DNA from: CAZHRC01 sp964533865
GTDB lineage: Bacteria > Bacillota > Clostridia > Tissierellales > Peptoniphilaceae
Assembly (NCBI GenBank): GCA_964533865.1
Contig: CAZHRC010000007.1
Coordinates: forward strand, 30,493 to 94,492
Length of the DNA stretch: 64,000 nucleotides
Direction of reading: 5' to 3'
The translations under genes were made by a program, and so were the position numbers. Under the pieces are notes generated by a model. That model had not been told where the DNA came from, ran no database searches, and was given only the letters and a program-made list of their open reading frames with translations. Numbering within the stretch: position 1 is the first letter of the stretch; each line of letters starts with the position of its first letter. Of the stretch, positions 8,600 through 17,212 are shown piece by piece.

Positions 8600-9257
8600 G
8601 GGATCGACTATGATCGAAGCGATGAATCGTCGCTTTGCGTGTAAAAGCTATGACCCGACTAAAAAGGTGTCTGACGAGGATTTTAAAGTGATTATGGAAG
8701 TGGCAAGACTTTCGCCAAGCTCGCTAGGATTTGAGCCGTGGAAGTTTGTGGTGTTGGAAAATAAAAGGGTTCAAGAAAAGTTGGCGCCTTACGCTTGGGG
8801 AGCGCAAAAGAGTTTTGAAGGGGCGAGCCACGTGGTCCTTATTTTGGCAAGACAACCTGAGGATATGGCATTTGATTCGGAGTATATTCGATATATCCAA
8901 CAGGATATTCAAAAGTTCCCAGAGGATATGCTTCAACAACGAAATGCGAAGTACAAAGACTTCCAAGAAGTGGATTTTAATTTGCTCGAATCCGATCGGG
9001 CGTTGTTTGATTGGACCTCGAAGCAAGCTTACATCCCACTGGCGAATATGCTCACCGCGGCAGCCCTTCTCGACATTGACGCGACGCCGATCGAAGGGTT
9101 TCATCAAGAAGAAATGCACTGCATACTCGTAGAGGAAGGGGTTTACGATCCCAAACATTACAAATTGGCGATTATGATTGCGTTTGGCTACGCCGACAAG
9201 GAGCATCGCCCAAAAACTCGTCGCCCGATGGACGAGGTGTGGGCGTGGTATAAGTAG
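8592..9257 (+). CDS. NAD(P)H-dependent nitroreductase-family oxidoreductase
   Basis: The protein of about 221 residues is a flavin (FMN) nitroreductase of the NfsB/YfkO type. Visible signatures are the N-terminal RRFACKSYDP (FMN phosphate-binding Arg region), RLSPSSLGFEPWKF, and near the C-terminus LAIMIAFGYAD. Substrate is not predictable from sequence. The start at 8592 overlaps the upstream stop (ATGACTAA); ATG at 8610 is an alternative that begins nearer the conserved region. Likely co-translated with the small membrane protein. Confidence 0.88.
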   Translation: MTKGSTMIEAMNRRFACKSYDPTKKVSDEDFKVIMEVARLSPSSLGFEPWKFVVLENKRVQEKLAPYAWGAQKSFEGASHVVLILARQPEDMAFDSEYIRYIQQDIQKFPEDMLQQRNAKYKDFQEVDFNLLESDRALFDWTSKQAYIPLANMLTAAALLDIDATPIEGFHQEEMHCILVEEGVYDPKHYKLAIMIAFGYADKEHRPKTRRPMDEVWAWYK

Positions 9258-9259
9258 CT

Positions 9260-9997
9260 ATGGCACGACAAAGGCTCGATAAAATGTTGGCAAATTCCGG
9301 ACAAGGCACTCGGAGCGAAGTAAAGAAGATGATCACCAAAGGAGCAGTCACCATTGATGGGGTGAGTTGCACCAACCCTGCAACACAAGTGGATACGGAT
9401 GTGAATCAGGTGAGGTTGAACGGGGTTCTCATCGGTTACAAACCCTACTTGTACGTGATGATGAACAAACCGGCAGGCGTTCTTTCCGCCACGGAGGACG
9501 AATCGATGGAGACGGTTGTGGATTTGTTGAGCGACGAGGACAAACGCTACGCGCCTCATCCCGTTGGTCGCTTGGACAAAGACACGGTGGGGTTGTTGTT
9601 TTTAACCAATGATGGCACACTGACTCATTTCGTCACCTCTCCTAAACGTGGGGTGGATAAAGTCTATCGGGTGCGAATCGATCGCCTCTTAGACGAACGG
9701 GCGGTGGACCGATTTCGTCAAGGTTTTCATTTGATGCCTGAAAATTACAGGACTTTACCTGCGAAATTAGAATTTTTAGGAGACGGTAGCTACGAAGTGA
9801 CGATTCAAGAAGGCAAGTACCATCAGGTGAAACGGATGTTCCTCGCTTTGGAACGTCAAGTAATCCATTTAAAGCGGATTTCCATTGGTCCGATCGGTTT
9901 AGACGCTGTATTGGGGGAGGGAGAGTACCGCCATCTGACAGAAGAAGAAGTTGAGGCGCTTTACGCTGCTACGGGATTTGAAAGGAGCAAAGGATGA
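9260..9997 (+). CDS. Pseudouridine synthase, RsuA family (16S rRNA)
   Basis: The 245-residue protein has an N-terminal S4 RNA-binding domain (RLDKMLANSGQGTRSEVKKMI, residues 3-23 region) and an RsuA/RluE catalytic domain with the signature GRLDKDTVGLLFLTNDG, whose Asp is the nucleophile-like catalytic residue. The family makes a pseudouridine in 16S rRNA (U516 in E. coli) or 23S rRNA; the S4 plus domain order suits RsuA. It begins 2 bp after the nitroreductase stop and overlaps the following gene by 4 bp, in a tightly packed cluster. Confidence 0.9.
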   Translation: MARQRLDKMLANSGQGTRSEVKKMITKGAVTIDGVSCTNPATQVDTDVNQVRLNGVLIGYKPYLYVMMNKPAGVLSATEDESMETVVDLLSDEDKRYAPHPVGRLDKDTVGLLFLTNDGTLTHFVTSPKRGVDKVYRVRIDRLLDERAVDRFRQGFHLMPENYRTLPAKLEFLGDGSYEVTIQEGKYHQVKRMFLALERQVIHLKRISIGPIGLDAVLGEGEYRHLTEEEVEALYAATGFERSKG

Positions 9998-11187
9998 CGA
10001 AGGACCATTTTGATACTCTGGCTGTGTGGGGTGAGGAGGAAGGCGAAAACCCCAGACGGGCATTGAACCCGCCAATTTTTCAGACCTCATCCTTCACTAT
10101 GGAAGATATTGACGTGGTAGAGGATATTATGAGTTTTAACCGCGATGACCTCGTTTACACCAGAGGAAACAATCCGACGTTGAACCTCCTTGAGCGACGT
10201 ATTGCTCTTTTGGAAGGCGGTGTAGCAGGGGTAAGTTTTTCTTCGGGGATGGGGGCGATTTCCTCGACACTACTTTCTCTTTTGGAGCCGGGAGACAAGC
10301 TGATCTGCCATAAAGTATTGTACGGATCCAGTGTTAGCTTTGCCACATCGATACTGAAGCGCTACCGCATCGAAGCGGTCTTTGTCGATGCGACTTCTCT
10401 CGACGAGGTGGCATCGGCATTGGCTGATGGGGCTAAGGTGGTATACCTGGAAACTCCGGCAAATCCAAGTCTCGACATTTTGGATATTGTCGCTATTTCT
10501 GAGATGGCTCATCGATTGAGCGCAAAGGTTGTCGTGGACAACACCTTTGCTACACCGTATTTTCAACAACCCCTAGCTCTAGGCGCCGATGTGGTTCTTC
10601 ACAGTGCCACCAAGTACTTATGTGGTCATGGCGATGCGTTGGGCGGTTTGGTGACTTCTAAAGACGAAGCGTTTCTCCATCGCTTAAAGTTTGGTTATAT
10701 GGCGGAGTTTGGCAATGTGCTCAGTCCTTTTAATGCCTGGTTGATTTTGAGGGGGATAAAAACGCTAGGGGTGCGCATGAAGCGTCACGAAGAAAACGCC
10801 ATGGCCATCGCCTCTTTTTTGGAATCCCACGAAGCGGTGGAAAAGGTATGGTATCCTGGATTGACGAGTTTTCCAGGCCACCAGCTCGCAAAAGCTCAGA
10901 TGATGGGTTACGGCGGCATGATTTCTTTGGTATTGAAAGGCACCGAAGAAAAAGCGAAGGTGTTTATCCGAAAGTTGCGGTTATTTCATTTGGCGGTCAG
11001 CCTCGGCGACTGTGACAGCCTAGTAGAAATGCCCTATGTTATGACACACCGAGGCTATAGCGATGATGACTTGGCGCCGTTGGGATTGACCACACGATTG
11101 GTACGTCTTTCCGTTGGCATCGAAGATGTGAGAGATTTGATCAAAGACATTGAACAAGCATTGGAGGAAGGCGATGAAACACGTTAG
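9994..11187 (+). CDS. PLP-dependent trans-sulfuration enzyme (Cys/Met metabolism family)
   Basis: The 397-residue fold type I enzyme has the family motifs YTRGNNPTLN, the region around LYGSSVSF, VVDNTFATPYFQQPL and the PLP-binding Lys in LHSATKYLCGHGDALGG. Cystathionine gamma-synthase, methionine gamma-lyase and O-acetylhomoserine sulfhydrylase share this fold and cannot be separated by eye. The position after methionine-gamma-lyase Cys116 (LYG-C-T in known lyases) reads Ser-Ser here, which argues mildly against classic methionine gamma-lyase. It overlaps both neighbours. Confidence 0.85.
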   Translation: MTKDHFDTLAVWGEEEGENPRRALNPPIFQTSSFTMEDIDVVEDIMSFNRDDLVYTRGNNPTLNLLERRIALLEGGVAGVSFSSGMGAISSTLLSLLEPGDKLICHKVLYGSSVSFATSILKRYRIEAVFVDATSLDEVASALADGAKVVYLETPANPSLDILDIVAISEMAHRLSAKVVVDNTFATPYFQQPLALGADVVLHSATKYLCGHGDALGGLVTSKDEAFLHRLKFGYMAEFGNVLSPFNAWLILRGIKTLGVRMKRHEENAMAIASFLESHEAVEKVWYPGLTSFPGHQLAKAQMMGYGGMISLVLKGTEEKAKVFIRKLRLFHLAVSLGDCDSLVEMPYVMTHRGYSDDDLAPLGLTTRLVRLSVGIEDVRDLIKDIEQALEEGDETR

Positions 11188-11686
11188 ATTGGCGGATTAT
11201 GGAGATTTGCTAGAATGTCATGAGATCTACAAAAAGGCAAAGAAAAGAATGGAAAAAGACAAAATTCCTCAATGGACAGGGGCGTACCCTAGTGATAAGG
11301 ACCTGAACAAGGATGTGGAAGAGAAAAATTGCTACGTTTTTGAAAAGAAAGGTGAGATTCGCGGGGTGATGGCTCTGATCTTTGAAGAGGAGCCGACCTA
11401 CGCCAACATTGACGGGGTGTGGCTAACCGACGGACCATACGCTACCATTCATCGCATCGCGGTCAAAAAACCGGGTTCTGGAGTGGCTGAGGATATGTTG
11501 GATTTTGCACAGGCACTAGCGGTGAAAAAGGGATGCCGGTCTCTTCGCGTGGACACCCACGAGTACAATCGGCCGATGCGACGATTTTTGAGTAAGAACG
11601 CCTTCGATTGTTGTGGGGTAGTGGAGTTGGCTGATGGCTCCAAGCGCAGGGCTTACGAAAAGCCCCTAAAGCGTCATAAAAAATGA
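11174..11686 (+). CDS. GNAT-family N-acetyltransferase
   Basis: The 170-residue protein has the GNAT layout: beta strand VRLADYGDL, a central IHRIAVKKPGSGVAEDMLDFA segment corresponding to the acetyl-CoA binding loop (consensus Q/RxxGxG/A), then LRVDTHEYNRPMRRFLSKNAF near the C-terminus. The ATG at 11174 follows TTGGAGGAAG; it overlaps the upstream enzyme by 14 bp. Substrate unknown. Confidence 0.82.
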   Translation: MKHVRLADYGDLLECHEIYKKAKKRMEKDKIPQWTGAYPSDKDLNKDVEEKNCYVFEKKGEIRGVMALIFEEEPTYANIDGVWLTDGPYATIHRIAVKKPGSGVAEDMLDFAQALAVKKGCRSLRVDTHEYNRPMRRFLSKNAFDCCGVVELADGSKRRAYEKPLKRHKK

Positions 11687-12144
11687 TGGCGAGGCTTCAT
11701 ATCGATTCGCCGATTGGCCCTTTGACCTTGGTGGAAGAAAGGGGATACTTAGTTCAATTGGATTTTGGGACCCACGGCGTCGTGGAGTCTGAGACTTCTC
11801 CGGTGCTCGAAGAAGCTGTCCGCCAATTGAACGGATATTTTAAAGGGGAGAGAAGAGCGTTTGACCTTCCCTTAAATCCGCGAGGAACCGAGTTTCAACG
11901 CAAGGTGTGGCAGGCGTTGTGCACCATCGACTACGGGGCGACTATAAGCTACAAACAATTAGCGGAGTCTGTGGGTTCGCCAAAGGCTTATCGTGCCGTG
12001 GGAAACGCGAACAGCCGCAATCCGATTCCCGTCATCATCCCTTGTCATCGAGTGATCGGAGCAGATGGAAAATTAGTAGGCTACGGCGGTGGGGTGACGA
12101 TTAAAGCATACTTATTGGACATGGAGAAAAGAGTCGAAAGATAG
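11683..12144 (+). CDS. ogt: Methylated-DNA--protein-cysteine S-methyltransferase
   Basis: The 153-residue suicide DNA-repair protein removes methyl groups from O6-methylguanine onto its own cysteine. The active site PCHRVIGADG is present near residue 123, preceded by the helix-turn-helix GATISYKQLAESVGSPKAYR and the Arg-finger/Asn region RAVGNANSRNPIPVI. It starts inside the stop of the acetyltransferase (ATGA overlap). The size is that of Ogt rather than the two-domain Ada. Confidence 0.94.
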   Translation: MMARLHIDSPIGPLTLVEERGYLVQLDFGTHGVVESETSPVLEEAVRQLNGYFKGERRAFDLPLNPRGTEFQRKVWQALCTIDYGATISYKQLAESVGSPKAYRAVGNANSRNPIPVIIPCHRVIGADGKLVGYGGGVTIKAYLLDMEKRVER

Positions 12145-12159
12145 AGTAGATCTTGGAGG

Positions 12160-12189
12160 ATGACGGTCATGAAAAAAGGACACAAATGA
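12160..12189 (+). other. Possible nine-codon leader ORF before the UbiB-type gene
   Basis: An ATG at 12160 with the best Shine-Dalgarno of the area (CTTGGAGG) opens a short frame, MTVMKKGHK, that ends at TGA 12187-12189. That stop overlaps the ATG (12186) of the UbiB-type gene as ATGA. It could couple translation; coding value is unproven. Confidence 0.3.
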
Positions 12190-13816
12190 AACGCTATGCT
12201 GAAATCCTTCAGGTGTTAGTCAAACACGGACTGGGCTATTGGCTGATTCGCGGCGGCATTTTGAAACGGGACGAGGAAGATGAGGTGGCGCTCACCTCAC
12301 AAAAAGAAGTCGGCGAAAGTCTGCGTAAAGCACTCGAAGAACTTGGCCCTTGTTTTATTAAATTTGGGCAAATGCTATTGACTCGCCATGATCTTTTTTC
12401 CAAAGAAGTGGTGGATGAACTGTCAAAGCTTCAGGATGCGGTGCCTCCATTTCCGATCGAAGAAGTGGAGGAAGTCCTCGAGGAATCTTTGGGGAAAAAG
12501 AGTGAAGGTCTTTTTGCAACCTTTGAGCCCCTGCCTTTAGCATCGGGTTCCATCGCACAAGTCCACTTGGCAAGTCTCCACAACGGGAAAAAAGTCTGTG
12601 TCAAGGTGCAACGACTGGGGATCCGCTCACTGATAGACAGAGACTTGGCGGTATTGGCCAGCATGGCAAAAACTGTCGAGGACTCGACCTCAATGTCCCA
12701 GGTGTTTAACTTTCCGAAAATGGTGGAGGAGTTTGGACGGACTTTGCATTTGGAATTGGATTTTCAGGTGGAGTTGGAAAATCTCCAAGGATTTGCCAAC
12801 CTTCACCTCAAAGATAAATACGTGCGCGTTCCAAAGGTGTACCCAGAGTTTTCGGCGAAAAAAGTGTTGGTGATGGAGTATATCGACGCTTATTCGATTA
12901 AGGACTTGGATGAGGCCCCTTATCCCCTAGATCGCCAACAGATCGCACAAAGGCTCCTTTATTCCTATGCGAACCAGGTTTTTCGAGATGGTTACTTTCA
13001 CGGCGACCCTCATCCGGGAAATATCCTCGTCGAAGAAGGGGAAGAACTGGTGTTTTTGGACTTTGGAATCGTCGGAAACCTCAGCGATGAAAACAAATAC
13101 CTTTTGCTTCAACTGTTTATTGGCATCTCCTTAAATTCGGTGCGCATGATTAGTGATGCGGTGGTGAAAATGGGGGTCGTAAGATCTTCTGTCAATATTT
13201 TGGAGCTGGAGAGAGCCTTGCAAAGCTATCTGGACAAGTACTTGGCTCTCAGTTTAAAAAAAGTGGTTATCGCCGAGGTGATCAACGAATTTTTTGAAAT
13301 ACTCCTCTCTTACAAAATCGTCATACCACCAGACTTGACAACCTTAGGAAAGACGTTTATCGTCCTGGAAGGTGTCATCGAAACCCTAGACGAAGAGTCT
13401 AATATTCTAGAGCTCGCGACGCCCATCGCTAAGAAATTGGTTTTGCGCTTTATTGAACCTTCCTACATTGCACGTTACGTCTCCCCAAGCGTCTTTGATA
13501 CGGCTAATGCTCTGTTGGATGCGCCGACGATTTTGTGGACTTTATCCGAAAACTGCGCGACGACAACTATGTTATCCAACTGAAAACAGAAGCGAGCGCT
13601 GCTGAAGAGGTGCGAAAAGACCGTCGAGTGACGAAGTCGACGTTTGCCCTTCTTTTTCTCGCCTCAGTCGTTATGGTGGTAGGGACTTTAGGCGCTGTCG
13701 CCATTGCCGGATGGGATCTGACCCCATACGCTTTTGTGGTGGAATTTCTGCTAAAAGGTGGCATGTTGGCATTGGTGGTGACCGGCGGAGCAGCGATATA
13801 CCATCTGATCAAATAG
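12186..13816 (+). pseudogene. ABC1/UbiB-family atypical kinase, interrupted by a -1 frameshift
   Basis: The first frame (12186-13583) carries the UbiB kinase-like fold: KxGQ motif LGPCFIKFGQMLLTR, the Ala-rich ASGSIAQVHLA loop, catalytic FHGDPHPGNILV and metal-binding FLDFGIVG. It then ends in a short out-of-family tail. The missing C-terminus, a linker plus two transmembrane helices (ALLFLASVVMVVGTLGAVAI and LKGGMLALVVTGGAAIYHLI), continues in the -1 frame up to 13816. Joining at TTG 13533 / GTG 13535 gives ...DAPTILVDFIRKLRDD, as expected of the family, so one base appears lost near 13535. It may be a real lesion, a sequencing error or two separate polypeptides. Family role: ATP-binding protein linked to lipid or quinone metabolism. 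A TTG at 12153 lies in the ribosome site and is unlikely to be the start. Confidence 0.8.
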
Positions 13817-13834
13817 GAGTAAGGAGAAACGACT

Positions 13835-14560
13835 ATGATTGTGCACAATATGACCTATCCCGTTCTTTTTCACGATTGTGCCCCCGACGGCTACGCCACG
13901 GCATCCTCAATGTTGCGTTACATGATCGAAACATCGTTGCAGCAAACGGAAATGTTGATGAAAGGTTACATGGGCGAAAGAAATTTTGGTTGGGTGCTCT
14001 ATAAGTGGCAAGCTCGTATTGACGACTACCCCAAAGCCCTTGAGGAGGTGGAGGTCAAAACCTACGCGATGAGTTTTGATCGCTTTTACGCTTATCGAAA
14101 ATTTGAAGTTTGTAGAGGGGGACGACTCATTGCTGAGGGGGTGACCACTTGGTTGTTGGTGGATGGGATTTCTTTTAAGCCCATGCGTATCCCAAAGGAA
14201 CTGGCGGCACTCTACGGATCGAGCGGAGAGCCTCAAGCCCTTGACCGCAAACCGCCACAAGAACCACGGGTGACCCTGTCCTCGAAGACATTTCAGGTGA
14301 GGCATTCGGACATCGACGGGAACGATCACGTCAACAACATTAAATACCTTGAGTGGTTTTTAGAGAGCATCGCCGATTCGATCGATGGTCCTGCCGTGAT
14401 GAATGAATTGGAGCTGGTCTATAAAAAACAAGTGCTCTATGGTGAAAAGGTCACCGTAGCGTTGGGCGTGGGCGATGAGGATGGGACCGATCGGTTTTTA
14501 GGGCGCATTGTCGGGAAGGATGGGGACTTGCGCGCCTACGGGAAGATATTGCTTAAATAA
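13835..14560 (+). CDS. Acyl-ACP thioesterase (FatA/B-like)
   Basis: The 241-residue protein is a tandem hotdog-fold thioesterase that would release fatty acids from acyl-carrier protein. The first hotdog (residues 1-135) contains DGYATASSMLRYMIE and the second begins with FQVRHSDIDGNDHVNNIKYLEW, where the Asn-His pair of the HVNN motif gives catalytic residues. Bacterial members of this plant-like family are common in Clostridia. It lies 18 bp after the UbiB-type gene with an AGGAGTAAGGAG ribosome site. Confidence 0.88.
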   Translation: MIVHNMTYPVLFHDCAPDGYATASSMLRYMIETSLQQTEMLMKGYMGERNFGWVLYKWQARIDDYPKALEEVEVKTYAMSFDRFYAYRKFEVCRGGRLIAEGVTTWLLVDGISFKPMRIPKELAALYGSSGEPQALDRKPPQEPRVTLSSKTFQVRHSDIDGNDHVNNIKYLEWFLESIADSIDGPAVMNELELVYKKQVLYGEKVTVALGVGDEDGTDRFLGRIVGKDGDLRAYGKILLK

Positions 14561-14626
14561 AGGTTGCAGCACTTGTGAAAATTAGCGGTCTCAGGGTATA
14601 AATGGTGAAAGATGGGAGGGATGTTT

Positions 14627-15487
14627 ATGAAATGGCAAGGGAGAAGACAAAGTTCTAATGTGAATGACCAGCGCTCAAGTGGCGGTGGAGGTCGCAATTT
14701 TGGGCGCGGTGGCGCCTTAGGCGGTGTCGGCTTGCTTGTATTGGTTGTCGTCGCACTGTTGTCAGGCAATCCTCAGATGATCCTTGACAACTTGATCGGT
14801 ACCACAAGCCCACCTCAAAGCCAAAGTTACGTTGAAACACCAAAGGATAAAGAACGGATGGCGTTTATTTCCGTGGTGTTAGCCGATACGGAAGATATAT
14901 GGACGGATATTTTTAAAGAACACGGTATGCAATACAAGAAACCCGTGCTCACTGTGTTTTCGGGGTCGGTAAAATCCGCGTGCGGCGTGGCTGGAGCATC
15001 GACTGGACCTTTTTACTGCCCAGGCGACAACAATCTCTATCTCGATTTATCGTTTTTTGACGAGATGGAAAACAAATTCAAAGCGCCTGGAGATTTTGCG
15101 ATGGCTTATGTCATCGCCCACGAGGTTGGACACCATGTTCAGACCTCTTTAGGGGTGACAGAACAGTTTTTCGCTCAAAAGGGCAAGGTTTCAGAGTCTC
15201 AGTACAACGACCTCAGTGTGCGTTTTGAACTCCAAGCTGACTATTTGGCGGGGGTTTGGGCAAAGCGAGTCGAAAACAAAGGCTATGTGGAGTCCGGAGA
15301 CATTAAAGAAGCGATGGGTGCCGCTGCTGCTGTTGGCGACGATCGCATCCAAAAACAAGCCCGTGGCTACGTCATCCCAGACAGTTTCACCCACGGCACG
15401 AGTGAACAGCGTATGAGATGGTTTGATAAGGGCTATAGCGCAGGCGATCTCAGCGAATGGGATACGTTTAAGGTTAAAGAGTTATAA
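14627..15487 (+). CDS. Putative neutral zinc metallopeptidase, YpfJ family
   Basis: The 286-residue protein has a Gly/Arg-rich N-terminus (GGGGRNFGRGGALGG), a transmembrane helix at about residues 34-46 (GLLVLVVVALLSG) and an extracellular peptidase domain with the zincin motif HEVGHHVQ and a downstream ELQADYLAGVW that supplies the third ligand. Cys residues in SACGVAGASTGPFYCP are typical of the family. The start at 14627 follows GGGAGGG; ATGs at 14612 and 14621 are too close to or inside that site. A terminator follows. Confidence 0.88.
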   Translation: MKWQGRRQSSNVNDQRSSGGGGRNFGRGGALGGVGLLVLVVVALLSGNPQMILDNLIGTTSPPQSQSYVETPKDKERMAFISVVLADTEDIWTDIFKEHGMQYKKPVLTVFSGSVKSACGVAGASTGPFYCPGDNNLYLDLSFFDEMENKFKAPGDFAMAYVIAHEVGHHVQTSLGVTEQFFAQKGKVSESQYNDLSVRFELQADYLAGVWAKRVENKGYVESGDIKEAMGAAAAVGDDRIQKQARGYVIPDSFTHGTSEQRMRWFDKGYSAGDLSEWDTFKVKEL

Positions 15488-15493
15488 GGGCAA

Positions 15494-15519
15494 AACCGAT
15501 CCGCGGGGTCGGTTTTTTT
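15494..15519 (+). terminator. Rho-independent terminator after the zinc peptidase gene
   Basis: AACCGA (15494-15499) and TCGGTT (15509-15514) form the outer stem with CC/GG inside, followed by a run of seven T. Confidence 0.85.
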
Positions 15520-15581
15520 GTGATTTGGGGCCACTTCCGCTGAAATATAGGCTATAATAGAAGAAATGGTAAGGAGATGAT

Positions 15582-17081
15582 ATGATGATTAAAAAACGAA
15601 TGAATCCAAGAATTCTTCTTTTTTCGATAGTCGTTCTTTTGATTTTTGGCTATAACGGCGTCCCTCAAGAGTCGGCGGAGGCGGTGACTGCGGAGGAGAA
15701 GCCAGTCGATGAGAAGAAGTTGACGATCGGGGAAGAGGAGCGTTTTATTTTGCCTAGCCCAACGGATGGGAAGGGGCGCTTTACGGAAGGGTTGGTAGAG
15801 ACGTACGGTTACAATGCCCTTGTCGGCATTCGCTACCCCGTTTTCAATAAGGCTTCCATCGATGCCAGGCTTTTTGAACAAGTCCATCAAGTAGTCGATG
15901 GTTTTACCACATCCAACGGAGGTCGCCAGGTGAAACCTGGGGAAGACCGCGCCGTGTTGACGGGGAGTTATACAACCCATGAAGCGCTTGAGCGCTACAC
16001 CAGCGTTCAATTGGTTTTTCAGGTTTACAATCCCCAAGACGGAAAACACAGCACGGAAGTCCGTTCGTTGATTTTTGACAACGCCAACAACAAAATCGTT
16101 TCAACTAAGGATTTGTTTACAGATCAAGCCTTACAAGTGATTGCATCCAAAACAGATGCTTATCTTAAAGACAACGAGACATTTCGCGGGTTGATCGAAG
16201 AGAAACGCTACGCGACAGGTATTGCTGGCAATTGGGAAAACTACAAACTACTGCAACTAACTGCCGATGGCATTGAAATCACATTGATGCCTGGTCAAGC
16301 CTTTCCCGCGAGTCAAGGGGTTGTCGTCATTCCTTTGTCTTATGAGGATGTGGGCATCGCCTTGAAACAAGAACGGGATCGGGAAGTAGCGACTCAACCA
16401 AAAAAACCAGTCGAAACCTCACCCCAAGTCGATCCTAACGCAAAGAAAATCGCCTTTACCTTCGACGATGGTCCAAGTGCCGAAACGACGGGAAAAATAC
16501 TGGATACGATGAAGGAGTACGGTGCGAAGGGGACGTTTTTTGTGCTGGGGCATATGGCGGAGAAAAATCCCGATGTGATAAAACGAGCTGTAGAGGAAGG
16601 GCATCAACTGGGCAACCACACCTACGGTCATCCCGATTTGACTACATTGAGCGATGAGAAAATCCAGAACACGATTGCAGTCACCAATGACATCGTCGAG
16701 AAAGCTACCGGCGTGACCATGAAGATCGTTCGGCCGACCTATGGGGCTGTGGACGCAGATGTTCAAAGAGCGTTGTCAGATTATCCTCTGATCAACTGGT
16801 CTTTGGATACATTGGACTGGAAGTCGAGAAATACAGACAGCGTTGTTGAAAAAGTTCTGTCCGCGGTGAAGGAGGGAGACATCATCCTTTTCCACGACAT
16901 TTACGAAACGACAGCCGAGGCGATAGCCATACTTGTGCCCAAATTAGTGGAGCAAGGCTATACTATCGTCACTGTGGAACAGCTCATGGAAAGCGATGGC
17001 GAGGTTTTAGAAGGCGGACGGATTTACACCCATAAAACCGTCGCTCCAGTCGAGGCCGATACCGCCACCGAAGGGGAGTAG
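15582..17081 (+). CDS. Polysaccharide deacetylase with PdaC-like N-terminal domain
   Basis: The 499-residue exported protein has an N-terminal signal/anchor (residues 7-25), a region at about 60-270 resembling the DUF3298/PdaC extracellular domain, and a NodB deacetylase domain at about 285-470. NodB motifs are present: FTFDDGPS (catalytic Asp and metal Asp), HTYGHPDL (metal His pair), RPTYGAVD, DTLDWKSR and LFHDIYET. It probably removes acetyl groups from peptidoglycan and so would affect lysozyme resistance. A -10 like TATAAT lies at 15553-15558 upstream, with no clear -35. The ribosome site is GTAAGGAGATG. Confidence 0.9.
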   Translation: MMIKKRMNPRILLFSIVVLLIFGYNGVPQESAEAVTAEEKPVDEKKLTIGEEERFILPSPTDGKGRFTEGLVETYGYNALVGIRYPVFNKASIDARLFEQVHQVVDGFTTSNGGRQVKPGEDRAVLTGSYTTHEALERYTSVQLVFQVYNPQDGKHSTEVRSLIFDNANNKIVSTKDLFTDQALQVIASKTDAYLKDNETFRGLIEEKRYATGIAGNWENYKLLQLTADGIEITLMPGQAFPASQGVVVIPLSYEDVGIALKQERDREVATQPKKPVETSPQVDPNAKKIAFTFDDGPSAETTGKILDTMKEYGAKGTFFVLGHMAEKNPDVIKRAVEEGHQLGNHTYGHPDLTTLSDEKIQNTIAVTNDIVEKATGVTMKIVRPTYGAVDADVQRALSDYPLINWSLDTLDWKSRNTDSVVEKVLSAVKEGDIILFHDIYETTAEAIAILVPKLVEQGYTIVTVEQLMESDGEVLEGGRIYTHKTVAPVEADTATEGE

Positions 17082-17212
17082 TTGTTGCGAGAGGCCGTTT
17101 CTTAACAATTTTGTAACGGTTTCAACACAGAATCCACATATTATTTTTAGGTGCCTATGATAGACTAGGGCCAAGACTGGAAAGTCTATTCAATGGGTAC
17201 AAGGAGGCTAGT

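Noticed and set aside
9994..11187. Firm call as methionine gamma-lyase
   Set aside because: The position of the diagnostic Cys is Ser here and the fold is shared by several activities, so only the family is reported.
13526..13545. Programmed frameshifting in the UbiB-type gene
   Set aside because: The junction ATTTTGTGGAC does not form a heptamer that allows both tRNAs to re-pair in -1, and no strong stimulatory hairpin follows.
13535..13816. A separate 93-residue membrane protein after the UbiB-type gene
   Set aside because: Its first residues continue the UbiB linker exactly in the -1 frame and its GTG has no ribosome site; a frameshift explains it better.
17101..17212. Promoter for the DUF1002 gene (TATGAT at 17156-17161)
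   Set aside because: No acceptable -35 lies 16-18 bp upstream, so it is not listed as a feature.
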